Source of the DNA: Erythrobacteraceae bacterium CFH 75059
GTDB lineage: Bacteria > Pseudomonadota > Alphaproteobacteria > Sphingomonadales > Sphingomonadaceae
Assembly: GCA_004331795.1 (NCBI GenBank)
Contig: SJSR01000007.1
Location: forward strand, 1 to 64,000
Direction: 5' to 3'
DNA length: 64,000 bases
This document shows, one piece after another, positions 16,617-25,302 of the stretch. Positions within the stretch are counted from its first letter, which is position 1. The number at the start of each line of letters is the position of its first letter. The position numbers and the translations under genes were made by a program. The notes under the pieces were generated by a model. The model had not been told where the DNA came from. It did no database searches and saw only the letters and a program-made list of their open reading frames with translations.

Positions 16617-18245
16617 ATGGGCAGGATCGGGAGCGCAAGAGGTTTTTCATTTTGGCTGTGGGCCCTGCTCCTCGCCGTCGCGGGCTCCGGCCTCGCGCCC
16701 TGCGGGGTCGTGAAGCGAGCCGAGGCACAGGTGCTCGGCCTCGGGGAAAGCGCCGCCAGCCCGACGCCCGCGGCGGATCCATACGGGCGCGACACGCCTC
16801 GCTCGACCGTGACCCGGCTGCTCAGAGCGCTGGCCGACCGCGACTACGTGACGGCGGGGCAGATCTTCGCCCTGCCGGCAGAGCGCCAGGACGAAGCCGC
16901 AGACCTGGCCCGCGCGCTCCAGGCTGCGCTGGACGCCGGAGGCACGCTGCGCCCCTATGCGGAACTGTCGAACGATCCTGCCGGCGCGACGGGTGACGGT
17001 CTGCCCGCCGATCAGGAGCAGGTCGGAACCTTCGGCGGCGCGGAGGCGCTGCCGATCCTGCTGCAACGCACCACGGCGGAGGATGGAAGCGCCTTCTGGC
17101 AGATCGCGCCGGCGACGCTCGATGCACTCGAATCGATCGACATCGCCGTGCCCCCCGCAGCTGCGGATGCGACGGAGCGGGGACCGACCATCGCCGGCGC
17201 GCCGGTCGCGGACTGGCTGCGGCTGGCGGGCGTCCTCGTGCTGCTGTTCGCCGGGTTCTGGCTGCTCTCGCGGCTGCTGCTGTTCGCCGGGCGCAGGCTC
17301 GGCAACGCCGAGTCGCCCGCCTACCACCTCCTGAACGCCGCCCTGCCGCCACTGGCGCTGGTTCTGGCCCTCGTCACCTTCCGCATCCATGGCGGCGATG
17401 CCGAAGTGTCGATCATCGCGCGCCAGACGATGCTGCGCTATCTCGGCATCCTCAATCTGCTCGCCCTGCTGTGGTTCGCCCTGCGGCTGGTCAACGGCAT
17501 CACCAACTGGCTCAGCAACCGCATGCAGCGGGCGGAGCGGCGCCAGGCCGCCTCCGTGATCGTGTTCGCCCGCCGCGTCATCAAGATCCTGCTGCTGCTG
17601 TTCGCCGCGATCGGGGTGCTCGACACGCTGGGCTTCAATGTCACCACGGGACTGGCCGCGCTGGGCCTCGGCGGCCTCGTGCTGGCGCTCGGCGCGCAGA
17701 AGTCGGTCGAAAACCTCGTCGGCACCCTTTCGGTCCTCGCCGACCGGCCGGTGCAGGTGGGGGACTTCTGCCGCGTCGGCGACGTGTCGGGGACGGTGGA
17801 GGACATCGGCATCCGCTCCACCCGCATCCGCACCACCGAACGGACGGTCATCAGCATCCCCAACGGCGACTTTTCCTCCCGCCACATCGAGAACTTCTCG
17901 CAGCGCGACCGCTTCCTGTTCCAGATGATCTTCGGCGTCGATTACGAAGCGGAGCCCGCTCAGCTCGCGGAGGCGGCCGCAACCATCGCCGCCGTGCTCC
18001 ACGACCATCCGCAGGTGGGCCGCGACCCCTGCCGCGCGGTGGTCAAGGGGCATGGACCCGACGCCTACGAGATCGAAGCCCTTGCCTACATCGAGACGAC
18101 CGATTTCGGGGAAAGCCTCGCCGTGCGGCAGGAACTGCTGCTGTCCATCTACCGCAAGCTGGCGGAGGCCGGCATCCCCCTCGCGTCCGCCACCCGCGCC
18201 GCCTTCTACCGCCGCGATCCGGCCGCCGGCGCACCCCGCGCCTGA
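16617..18245 (+). CDS. Mechanosensitive ion channel, MscS family
   Basis: A 542-residue protein started at MGRIGSARGFSFWLWALLLAV (16617). A signal peptide or anchor is followed by a periplasmic region of about 180 residues (ADPYGRDTPRSTVTRLL, with an FGGAEALPILLQR segment). Then come membrane helices near 203-222, 238-255, 276-297 and 322-360. The pore helix and MscS beta domain read LGLGGLVLALGAQKSVENLV and DFCRVGDVSGTVEDIGIRST. The family opens under membrane tension on hypo-osmotic shock. The periplasmic extension is longer than in small MscS and may tune gating. It may be an isolated transcription unit. Confidence 0.9.
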   Translation: MGRIGSARGFSFWLWALLLAVAGSGLAPCGVVKRAEAQVLGLGESAASPTPAADPYGRDTPRSTVTRLLRALADRDYVTAGQIFALPAERQDEAADLARALQAALDAGGTLRPYAELSNDPAGATGDGLPADQEQVGTFGGAEALPILLQRTTAEDGSAFWQIAPATLDALESIDIAVPPAAADATERGPTIAGAPVADWLRLAGVLVLLFAGFWLLSRLLLFAGRRLGNAESPAYHLLNAALPPLALVLALVTFRIHGGDAEVSIIARQTMLRYLGILNLLALLWFALRLVNGITNWLSNRMQRAERRQAASVIVFARRVIKILLLLFAAIGVLDTLGFNVTTGLAALGLGGLVLALGAQKSVENLVGTLSVLADRPVQVGDFCRVGDVSGTVEDIGIRSTRIRTTERTVISIPNGDFSSRHIENFSQRDRFLFQMIFGVDYEAEPAQLAEAAATIAAVLHDHPQVGRDPCRAVVKGHGPDAYEIEALAYIETTDFGESLAVRQELLLSIYRKLAEAGIPLASATRAAFYRRDPAAGAPRA

Positions 18246-18271
18246 CTGTCCGCAACGAGGCCCTTGCCGGA

Positions 18272-18348
18272 TGGCGCGCCCTGGAGGATTCGAACCTCCG
18301 GCCTCAGGATTAGAAGTCCCGCGCTCTATCCAGCTGAGCTAAGGGCGC
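18272..18348 (-). tRNA. tRNA-Arg (anticodon UCU)
   Basis: A 77-base cloverleaf on the minus strand. The acceptor arm GCGCCCT pairs with AGGGCGC, followed by discriminator G and an encoded CCA (18272-18274). The D arm contains AGCTCAGCTGGATAGAGC and the anticodon loop is CTTCTAA, giving anticodon TCT. The T arm GGAGG-TTCGAAT-CCTCC is complete. The 5' end is only five bases downstream of the ppx stop on the same strand, so the tRNA may be processed from a ppk-ppx read-through transcript or have a promoter inside ppx. No integrase or attachment-site duplication is near it. Confidence 0.97.
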
Positions 18349-18353
18349 ACGTG

Positions 18354-19943
18354 TCACCGCAATAGCGGCGATGATGCGGCGGTCAAACCGCTTCGCTCCG
18401 GCTGCGGGGGAGAAGCCGTGCCAGGCGCCGCGAAGGTGTCGTCCGGCACCACCTCGATGCCGCCGGTCACGCCCAGACGGCCGGCCAGCAGCCGCAGATC
18501 CTTCTCGGTCGCCGGGCCGATCAGCGCCGCGTGATGGGCGCAGACCTGCAGCACGAGCCGCCCTTCCTCGCAGACGAGCCGCGTCGCCTCGAGCGACTGC
18601 GTCGATCCGCCGCCCAGCCTGCGCCACAGCCGGATGGCAAGGCCCCAGGCATAGCCCCGTTCAAGATCGTCACGCGGCGCCCGGTCCAGCACGGCCGGCG
18701 GCAGGTCGCCGGTGGCGCCGTTGCCGCAGATCGTTGCGGCGATCATCGCCCGCTCCGCCTCGGTGATCGCCACCCAGCGCTTGTACAGCGCCCAGTTGAC
18801 CGCGTGCTGCACCCGCAGGTTCGGCTCGACCTGCATGGCCGCGAGCGCCAAGGTGACGGCGGCCTGGCGCAAGCGCGCCTGGTCGGACGTGGCCGCGCGC
18901 GTCGCCCGCGCCGTCCAGCCGGCCACCCGCGCGGCGAAGACCGGCGTCACACCGTGCTGCTTGCCGAAGGCGATGGTTCCGGCGAGCAGCGGATCCTGCG
19001 CCTGAATGGCCGGCGGAAGCGCGGCGTAAAGCACGCCCTCGCGCAGTCCCCATGACGAGAAGATCAGGCGCTGCGGCTCCAGCCGCTTCAGCAGCACCTG
19101 CAGCAGCACCGCCGCATCGGGAAGACTCGCGGCGCGCATGGCGGTGATGCGCGGCTCCTGCGACAGGCGCTGCACGGGGGCCTTGGCCAGCGCCGCGGCG
19201 AAGTGGCGTGCCTCCGCCCCGGTCATCGTCAGCCCGTGGGGGTCCGCGCGCGGACGGCCGGCGGCCGCATGGGCGTGCACGGCCATGGCCCGCCATGTGC
19301 CGCCGACCAGGTAAAGGTCCGCCGCCTTCGCCACCTCGGCCTTCTTGAGCTGCGTCGCCAGCGCTGCCCGGTAGTTGGCGGCATCGCGCTTCTTCAGGGC
19401 CGCAAGCCGGAGGGTTCCGAGCGGGAGGCTCAGACCCGCGTGCGGACCGTCGGCGGCAAGCCGCACGAGTTCGAGACTGCCACCGCCCAGATCGGCGACG
19501 ATGCCGTCGGCGCCCGGAAAGGCGCCGGCGACGCCCCACGCGCTGAGATCGGCCTCCTCGCGCCCCGACAGCACGCGCGCCGCGATCCCGATCTGTCCGG
19601 CTTCGGCGAGGAAGCGATCCCGGTTCGCCGCTTCGCGCACCGCGGCCGTGGCCACCGCCTCGACGTCGCGCACGCCCCAGTCGTCAAGGATCAGCCGGAA
19701 CCGCGCCAGCGCCCGCATCGCCATGGCGATGTTCTCGTCAGCCAGAGACCCGTTGCGCGTCACCCCCAGCCCCAGCTGCGCCGCGACCTTTTCGTTGAAC
19801 AGGATGATCGGGGCGCGGGGGGATCCGCCATAGATGACCAGCCGGACCGTGTTGGAGCCGATGTCGATGATCGCACGCCGGCCATCATCCGCGCCGCCGC
19901 CGCCGCGACGGGCGCCCTGCCGCCCCTGCCAGCTGCCGATCAT
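18354..19943 (-). CDS. ppx: Exopolyphosphatase, Ppx/GppA family
   Basis: A 529-residue ASKHA-fold phosphatase. The phosphate-1 motif IIDIGSNTVRLVIYGG is near residues 24-39, and phosphate-2 is GIVADLGGGSLELVRL. The adenosine-like motif falls around YLVGGTWRAMAVH. A C-terminal helical region (about 310-500) matches the HD-like part of Ppx. It removes terminal phosphate from polyphosphate and may also hydrolyse pppGpp. It follows the polyphosphate kinase gene by 28 bp on the same strand, a common ppk-ppx pairing. The C-terminus ends in a low-complexity tail. Confidence 0.93.
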   Translation of the reverse strand: MIGSWQGRQGARRGGGGADDGRRAIIDIGSNTVRLVIYGGSPRAPIILFNEKVAAQLGLGVTRNGSLADENIAMAMRALARFRLILDDWGVRDVEAVATAAVREAANRDRFLAEAGQIGIAARVLSGREEADLSAWGVAGAFPGADGIVADLGGGSLELVRLAADGPHAGLSLPLGTLRLAALKKRDAANYRAALATQLKKAEVAKAADLYLVGGTWRAMAVHAHAAAGRPRADPHGLTMTGAEARHFAAALAKAPVQRLSQEPRITAMRAASLPDAAVLLQVLLKRLEPQRLIFSSWGLREGVLYAALPPAIQAQDPLLAGTIAFGKQHGVTPVFAARVAGWTARATRAATSDQARLRQAAVTLALAAMQVEPNLRVQHAVNWALYKRWVAITEAERAMIAATICGNGATGDLPPAVLDRAPRDDLERGYAWGLAIRLWRRLGGGSTQSLEATRLVCEEGRLVLQVCAHHAALIGPATEKDLRLLAGRLGVTGGIEVVPDDTFAAPGTASPPQPERSGLTAASSPLLR

Positions 19944-19971
19944 CGGCGTGCGGCGTCCGGGTGCAGGCGGC

Positions 19972-22134
19972 TCACAGCGCGCCCCGCCGCAGACTCAGCT
20001 TGGGCACACCGCCCTCCTCCAGCGCGCCGCCGCGCCCCGACAGGGACGGATTGGTCATGAAGTAGCGGTGGCAGTTGAACACGCGATCCTCGCTCCCGGG
20101 GCGGGCAGTCGCGCGAACATAGGTGCCGTCCGGCTGGCAGTACCAGCTCTGCTCCGTGTCCAGCATGTTGGCGAGCAGCACCTGCTGCAGGACCTGATCG
20201 TGCACCGTGCGGTTGTTCATCGGGATCAGCGTCTCCACCCGCCGGTTGAGGTTGCGCTCCATCAGGTCGGCCGAGCTGATGAACACGCTGGCCTGCGGAC
20301 TGGGCAGCCGCGCCCCGTTTGCGAAGGCATAGATGCGGCTGTGCTCGAGAAAGCGGCCAATGATCGACTTCACCCGGATGTTGTCCGACAGACCGGGCAC
20401 CTGCGGCCGGAGGGTGCACATGCCCCGGCAGACGATGTCCACCGGAACCCCGTCCTCGCTCGCCCGGTAGAGCAGATCGACCATACCCTGATCGGTCAGT
20501 TGGTTGCACTTGATCCAGATGCCCGATGGCCGGCCGGCGCGCGCGTTGTCGATTTCCTGTTCCACCGCCTCCTCAAGCCGCTCGCGCAGGTTGAGCGGCG
20601 CAATCGACAGGCATTCGGTGTCCCGTGGCTCGATGTAGCCTGTGACGAAGTTGAACATCTTGGCCGCGTCACGGGCAAGCCGCGGGTCGTTGGTGAAGTA
20701 GCTCAGGTCGGTGTAGATCCGCGCGGTGACCGGGTGATAGTTGCCCGTGCCGAAATGGCAGTAGGTGCGGAACCCGTCGTCCTCGCGCCGGACCACGAGG
20801 GCGACCTTGGCGTGCGTCTTCCATCTGAGAAAGCCGTACACCACCTGCACGCCCGCCCGCTCCAGCTCGCTGGCCCATTTGAGGTTCTGTTCCTCGTCGA
20901 ACCGCGCCTTCAGCTCCACCACGGCCGTCACCGACTTGCCCGCCTCGGCGGCGGCGATCAGCGCGGCGATGACCGCCGACTGGTTGCCGGCGCGGTACAG
21001 CGTCTGCTTGATGGCCACCACGTTCGGATCCTCGGCGGCCTGGCGGATGAAGTCGACCACCACCTCGAAGCTTTCGTAAGGGTGATGGATTATGATGTCC
21101 TTCTGCCGGATGGCTTCGAGGACATTGCCGTCATACTCAAGCACCCGTTCCGGGTAGCGCGGCGTGTAGCTGTCGAACTTCAGGTCCGGCCGGTCCTCCG
21201 CCACGATGTCGGCCAGCCCCTCGATGCCGATCATGCCGTTGGTGCGAATGACCGCTGCCGCGTCGACGCCGAGCTCGTCGAGCAGCAGCTGCTCGGCCGC
21301 CGGGTCGAAATCCTCCTCCAGCTCGAGCTGGATCACGTGCCCGCGTCGGCGGCGCTGGATCGCGCTGCGGAAGGTGCGGACGAGATCCTCCGCTTCCTCC
21401 TCGATCTCGATGTCGCTGTCGCGCAGCACGCGGAAGATGCCGCTGCCGGTGATGGAATAGCCGGGGAACAGCACGCTGGCGAACCGCTCCACCAGACGCG
21501 GCATGCTGATCCAGATCGCCTCGGCGCCCGGCACGCGCACGAAGCGCGGCAGCGCGTTCGGCAGCAGCACCATCTCCGTCAGCTCCTCGCCGTCCTCGTC
21601 GCGGATGACGGAGAACAGCAGACCTGTGCCCTTGTTGGCGACGAAGGGGAACGGATGCGCGGGGTCGATCGCCTGGGGCGTCATCAGCGGCATGATCTCG
21701 GCGGCGAAATAGGCGCGCAGCGACTCGAACGCCTCGGCGCTGATCCGCTTCTCGTCGGCGATGTGGATGTCCGCCCGCGCCAGCAGCGCCTGCAGCGCGC
21801 GCCAGGTGTCCTGCTGCCGGTGAGTGAGCGCGCCCATGCGCTCGGCGATCGCCACCAGCTGCTGCTGCGGCGTCAGACCGTCAATCGAGGGGCGCTCGAT
21901 GCCGCGGTTCATCTGCCCCACGAGCCCGGCAACGCGGATCATCATGAACTCGTCGAGGTTGCTGCCCGAGATGGACAGGAAGCGCAGCCGCTCCAGCAAG
22001 GGGTGGTTCTCGTTTCGAGCCTCGTCCAGAACCCGCTCGTTGAAGGCAAGCCAGCTCAGCTCGCGGTTGAAATAGGCGCCCGCCTCGCCCGGACGCGGCG
22101 CGGGTGGCGCGGAGGGGCGCGGATCGCTGGCCAT
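19972..22134 (-). CDS. ppk1: Polyphosphate kinase 1
   Basis: A 720-residue kinase started at MASDPRPSAPPAPRPGEAG (22134), just before the conserved YFNRELSWLAFNERVLDEA. PPK1 reversibly polymerises the gamma-phosphate of ATP into polyphosphate. The autophosphorylated histidine is H460 in HFGTGNYHPVTARIYTD. The C-terminal catalytic half has the expected EPRDTECLSIAPLNLRERL and SSADLMERNLNRRVETLIP segments. Length and layout are normal. The gene stands first in a ppk-ppx unit, 90 bp downstream of virB11 on the same strand. Confidence 0.96.
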   Translation of the reverse strand: MASDPRPSAPPAPRPGEAGAYFNRELSWLAFNERVLDEARNENHPLLERLRFLSISGSNLDEFMMIRVAGLVGQMNRGIERPSIDGLTPQQQLVAIAERMGALTHRQQDTWRALQALLARADIHIADEKRISAEAFESLRAYFAAEIMPLMTPQAIDPAHPFPFVANKGTGLLFSVIRDEDGEELTEMVLLPNALPRFVRVPGAEAIWISMPRLVERFASVLFPGYSITGSGIFRVLRDSDIEIEEEAEDLVRTFRSAIQRRRRGHVIQLELEEDFDPAAEQLLLDELGVDAAAVIRTNGMIGIEGLADIVAEDRPDLKFDSYTPRYPERVLEYDGNVLEAIRQKDIIIHHPYESFEVVVDFIRQAAEDPNVVAIKQTLYRAGNQSAVIAALIAAAEAGKSVTAVVELKARFDEEQNLKWASELERAGVQVVYGFLRWKTHAKVALVVRREDDGFRTYCHFGTGNYHPVTARIYTDLSYFTNDPRLARDAAKMFNFVTGYIEPRDTECLSIAPLNLRERLEEAVEQEIDNARAGRPSGIWIKCNQLTDQGMVDLLYRASEDGVPVDIVCRGMCTLRPQVPGLSDNIRVKSIIGRFLEHSRIYAFANGARLPSPQASVFISSADLMERNLNRRVETLIPMNNRTVHDQVLQQVLLANMLDTEQSWYCQPDGTYVRATARPGSEDRVFNCHRYFMTNPSLSGRGGALEEGGVPKLSLRRGAL

Positions 22135-22224
22135 GGTGCCGTTTATCGGTCTCGGCAAGCCGCTGCGCAAGGGAGTGACGAAGCCGCACATGCGGTGGCG
22201 CACCGCGCAGCGCCGTTGCCGCGG

Positions 22225-23256
22225 TCAGCCGGGCTTGCGCACCAGGGCGCGGCTCTCGGCGATCTGGGTGATGGTGCGGCGTCCCTGCTCATCCCGGCCC
22301 AGCTGCACCAGCACGTCGATCACGCTGGTGGCATAGGTGATGGTGTCGGCCCGCGACAGGCCGATGCCGGTCTGCATGACCATGAGCGCCAGCTGCTCCA
22401 GCGCCCCGGTGAGCGAGTTGGCGTGGATGGTGGAGAAGCTTCCCGGATGGCCGGTGTTGATCGCCCTGAGAAAGCTGACGCTTTCGGCGCCGCGCAGTTC
22501 GCCGAGCACGATCCGGTCCGGTCTGAGACGAAGGGCCGCCTGCAGCAGCTCGTTGGCCGTGACCTTGGCCTCGCCCAGCTCGCCCTTCACCGCCACCAGC
22601 CCGGCGCCGTTCTCGCCCGGCAGCCGCAGCTCGGGCGTGTCCTCGACGAGGATCACCCGTTCGTGCGCCGGGATCTCACCCAGCATGGCGTTGAGGAAGG
22701 TGGTCTTTCCGGTCGAGGTTCCGCCGGAGATCAGGATGGTGCGCCGCTGCCGGATGGCTTCGCGCAGATAGGCGATCGGCTGCGCGTTCGGGTCCGGCAG
22801 CTGCGGACGCGGTCGCGGCGAGAGCGGACCGGCATCGTAGGCATCCAGCGTCAGGTCCAGCCGCCGGTGCCGGCGGATCGCCATCACCCAGTGCCGCCGC
22901 GACGCCGGCGGTCCGCAGAACTGCACCCGCGCGCCGTCCGGCAAGGTCGCGCCCAGCAGCGGGTGCTCGCGGTTGATCCCCTGATGGCTGACCCGCGCCA
23001 CCTGCTCGGCAAGCCGCTGGACCAGCTGATCCGTCACCGCCTCGCGCCGGTGCCGCCGCATGCCGCCCGAAGCGGCGTCCTCCACCCACACCTCTCCGGG
23101 GCGGTTGACGATGATTTCCGTCACGGTGTCCCGCTCGAGCCACTCGCGGAACGGTGCGAGATAGGCGTCGAGGTAGACGGAGCGCTCCGCCACGGAAAGG
23201 GCGGAGCCGCTCCGGTCTTCCGGGTCGCGCGGTCCGATCGGCGAGATGCTTGCCAC
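22225..23256 (-). CDS. virB11: Type IV secretion ATPase VirB11
   Basis: A 343-residue hexameric traffic ATPase. Walker A is GGTSTGKTT (178-186), the Asp box reads VILVEDTPELRL, Walker B is ILGELRGAE and the His box is NTGHPGSFSTIHANS. The N-terminal domain (about 20-140) is the usual VirB11 substrate-binding part. It is the last gene of the secretion cluster, 13 bp after virB10. It would sit at the cytoplasmic face of the inner membrane and drive pilus assembly and substrate transfer with VirB4. Confidence 0.95.
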   Translation of the reverse strand: MASISPIGPRDPEDRSGSALSVAERSVYLDAYLAPFREWLERDTVTEIIVNRPGEVWVEDAASGGMRRHRREAVTDQLVQRLAEQVARVSHQGINREHPLLGATLPDGARVQFCGPPASRRHWVMAIRRHRRLDLTLDAYDAGPLSPRPRPQLPDPNAQPIAYLREAIRQRRTILISGGTSTGKTTFLNAMLGEIPAHERVILVEDTPELRLPGENGAGLVAVKGELGEAKVTANELLQAALRLRPDRIVLGELRGAESVSFLRAINTGHPGSFSTIHANSLTGALEQLALMVMQTGIGLSRADTITYATSVIDVLVQLGRDEQGRRTITQIAESRALVRKPG

Positions 23257-23269
23257 GACGTGCGGTCGC

Positions 23270-24427
23270 TCAGTTCCGCGTCACATCGGTGAAGTTGAGA
23301 TCGCGCGCGGTGAAGATGCGGATCGGCTCGCCCTGACGCACCCGAACGGTGGGACCGATCTGGCCGTCCGCCTGCGCCGCCGCCGCCGCCGCGCTCTGCC
23401 CGCCGCCCATGACGACGGACGCCCCGCCGCCCGCGATGGTGCTGAGGCCGCCGACCACCGACAGCAGCATCGCCGAGCCGAAGCGCTGGAAGAAGTTCGA
23501 CCGCACCTCGCCGCGAAGGCCAGTGCTGCCGTCAAATCCCACTGCCGGCGAGGCAAGGTTGACCGACGCTCCGTCCGGGCGGATCAGCCGGGTCCAGATC
23601 ACATAGGCGCGGCGCTGGCCGTTCTGCAGGCCGGACTGATACTGCCCGATCAGGCGCGACGACCGGGGCACGAGCACGTTGGAGCCGTCGAAGCTGCGCA
23701 CGTCCTGGCTGACCACCGCCCGCACATAGCCGGGCACGTTGGTGTCGATGGCGGTCTCCAGCACCGCGGGGATGAGAGTGCCCTGCGTGATGGTCGTCGA
23801 CGGGTCGGTCATCGGGGTGGCGCGGGCCGGGCCACCGCCCACGCCGCCGACGCGGCTGGCGAAATCGCCGGCGGCATTGCCGGGAGCGGTGGCCGCCGCC
23901 TCGGGCGACAGGCCGGCCGTGCCCGCCTCGCCCGACATTGGCGCCGCACTGCCGTCGAACACCATGGTCGGGCTGGCGAGGCTGTTCGCCTGCGGCATGG
24001 CGCCCGGGGCCGGCGGGCTGGCGTAGACCGGCGCGGGTGCCGGATCGGCCATCACCGGCGCTGGGGCATAGCCGGCGGTGCCGGGCTGCGGCGGCACCAC
24101 GGTCACGTCGGCGGGAGCAGCCGGCTGGGCGATGACCGCCTGCGCCGGGTCGCCGGCCGGAGCTTGTCCGCCGACCCCCTGCGGCTGCTCGAGGCGTGCC
24201 GAGCTCATGCTCCACAGGGTGACGAGGCCCAGCCCGGCGACGAGGGCGATGCCTGCCACCATCCCGAGCCCGTCGGACCGCCCGCGCCGCTGCGTGACCG
24301 CCGGATAGGCATACGCAGTGCGACTGGCGAAATCGATGATCTCGGCGCTTTCGCTTTCGCGCGGGTCGCCCTCGGTTTCAGGCGCGAGAGCGATGCCCCG
24401 GCTCTTCAGCTTGGTGGCCATGCGCAT
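23270..24427 (-). CDS. virB10: Type IV secretion core complex protein VirB10
   Basis: A 385-residue TrbI/VirB10 protein. A cytoplasmic tail is followed by a membrane helix (LGMVAGIALVAGLGLVTLWS) and a proline/alanine-rich periplasmic linker of about 120 residues. The conserved C-terminal beta-barrel has TLIPAVLETAIDTNVPGYV, VLVPRSSRLIGQYQSG and the antenna region near GGLSTIAGGGAS. VirB10 spans both membranes and links energy use to the outer membrane pore. The start shares one base with the virB9 stop (TGATG). An alternative start two codons later begins MATKLKSRG. Confidence 0.94.
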   Translation of the reverse strand: MRMATKLKSRGIALAPETEGDPRESESAEIIDFASRTAYAYPAVTQRRGRSDGLGMVAGIALVAGLGLVTLWSMSSARLEQPQGVGGQAPAGDPAQAVIAQPAAPADVTVVPPQPGTAGYAPAPVMADPAPAPVYASPPAPGAMPQANSLASPTMVFDGSAAPMSGEAGTAGLSPEAAATAPGNAAGDFASRVGGVGGGPARATPMTDPSTTITQGTLIPAVLETAIDTNVPGYVRAVVSQDVRSFDGSNVLVPRSSRLIGQYQSGLQNGQRRAYVIWTRLIRPDGASVNLASPAVGFDGSTGLRGEVRSNFFQRFGSAMLLSVVGGLSTIAGGGASVVMGGGQSAAAAAAQADGQIGPTVRVRQGEPIRIFTARDLNFTDVTRN

Positions 24428-25302
24428 CAGAACATTTCCCTCCATTCCGGCTCGATCCGCGCGGCAGCCGCCATCGCCGCCGCTTCGGTGCGCCGCGCGC
24501 GCGCCTCGGCCTCGCGCACGGGCAGGGGCTTGCCGCCATAGCTCAGCGTAGCGTGAGCCCGACCGGACCGGAACACCAGCGCAGCCGGGACGCCCTCGAC
24601 GACAACCGTGTCTCCGCGCACGCTGAAGTTCACCGGCCCTTCCGTCTTGCCGTCCTCCGCCAGCATCAGGATGGCGGGCACATCGCGCCCGGACGGCCAG
24701 GTCAGGAAGGTCGACTGCCCGTCGTCGAACACCCGTTCCGGCAGCAGCCGGCGATCGCCCTTCGTTGCCCACGCGAAGTTGAGCGCCGCCGGGTCGACCG
24801 TCTCAGGGGGCGCCGCGGCTTCCGCCGCCGTGTTCTGCGCAGGCGCAGCCTCGGCCAGCAGCCTCGCCGATGCGCGCGTTCCGGCCGGCGGCTCGGGATA
24901 GTCGAAGTTCAGGACGTAGACGGGCCGCCCCGTGTTGCCGGCCACCAGATCGAAGAAATAGGTGCGCAGGTTGGTGACCACCGTCATGTTGGTCGCCGCA
25001 TTGGTTTCCAGCGGCTTGATGAACAGGAGATTGGCACGCTTGTTGGGTGTCACCTGCCAGGCGTTGCTGTCGCCGATGGCGACGTTTTCGATCCGCTCGT
25101 CCTCGGCGAAGCGGATGGTCGCCTGCACTTTGACGCGGCCACGGATCTGGACCACCTCGTCCGGGTTGTAGCGCACCGTCACGAGACGGCTGTCCTGGGC
25201 ATGCGCGGGGGCGGCCGTCAGCACAGCTGCGCCCGCGAGCAGCGCGGCGCAGCCGGCCGCGGTGAGGCGCCGGCCGCCGGGAATCCTGCGGCGGGTGATC
25301 AT
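24427..25302 (-). CDS. virB9: Type IV secretion outer core protein VirB9
   Basis: A 291-residue periplasmic/outer membrane protein with a cleavable signal peptide (about 1-35, ending TAAPAHA). The N-terminal domain starts DSRLVTVRYNPDEVVQIRG, the usual VirB9/TrbG opening. The C-terminal domain includes YVLNFDYPEPPAG and WPSGRDVPAILMLAEDG. A short Ala-rich linker joins the two. VirB9 and the VirB10 C-terminus form the outer pore, usually with a VirB7 lipoprotein. No virB7 gene can be found here because the genes overlap end to end. Confidence 0.94.
   Translation of the reverse strand: MITRRRIPGGRRLTAAGCAALLAGAAVLTAAPAHAQDSRLVTVRYNPDEVVQIRGRVKVQATIRFAEDERIENVAIGDSNAWQVTPNKRANLLFIKPLETNAATNMTVVTNLRTYFFDLVAGNTGRPVYVLNFDYPEPPAGTRASARLLAEAAPAQNTAAEAAAPPETVDPAALNFAWATKGDRRLLPERVFDDGQSTFLTWPSGRDVPAILMLAEDGKTEGPVNFSVRGDTVVVEGVPAALVFRSGRAHATLSYGGKPLPVREAEARARRTEAAAMAAAARIEPEWREMF

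Noticed and set aside
18272-18348. tRNA-Arg as an integration site
   Set aside because: No integrase, direct repeat of the tRNA 3' end or atypical-composition segment lies next to it.
19834-23292. Long plus-strand open frame (over 1100 codons) opposite ppk1 and virB11
   Set aside because: It is an antisense shadow of clearly conserved genes. High GC content removes stop codons from the opposite frame, and the translation has no recognisable domain.
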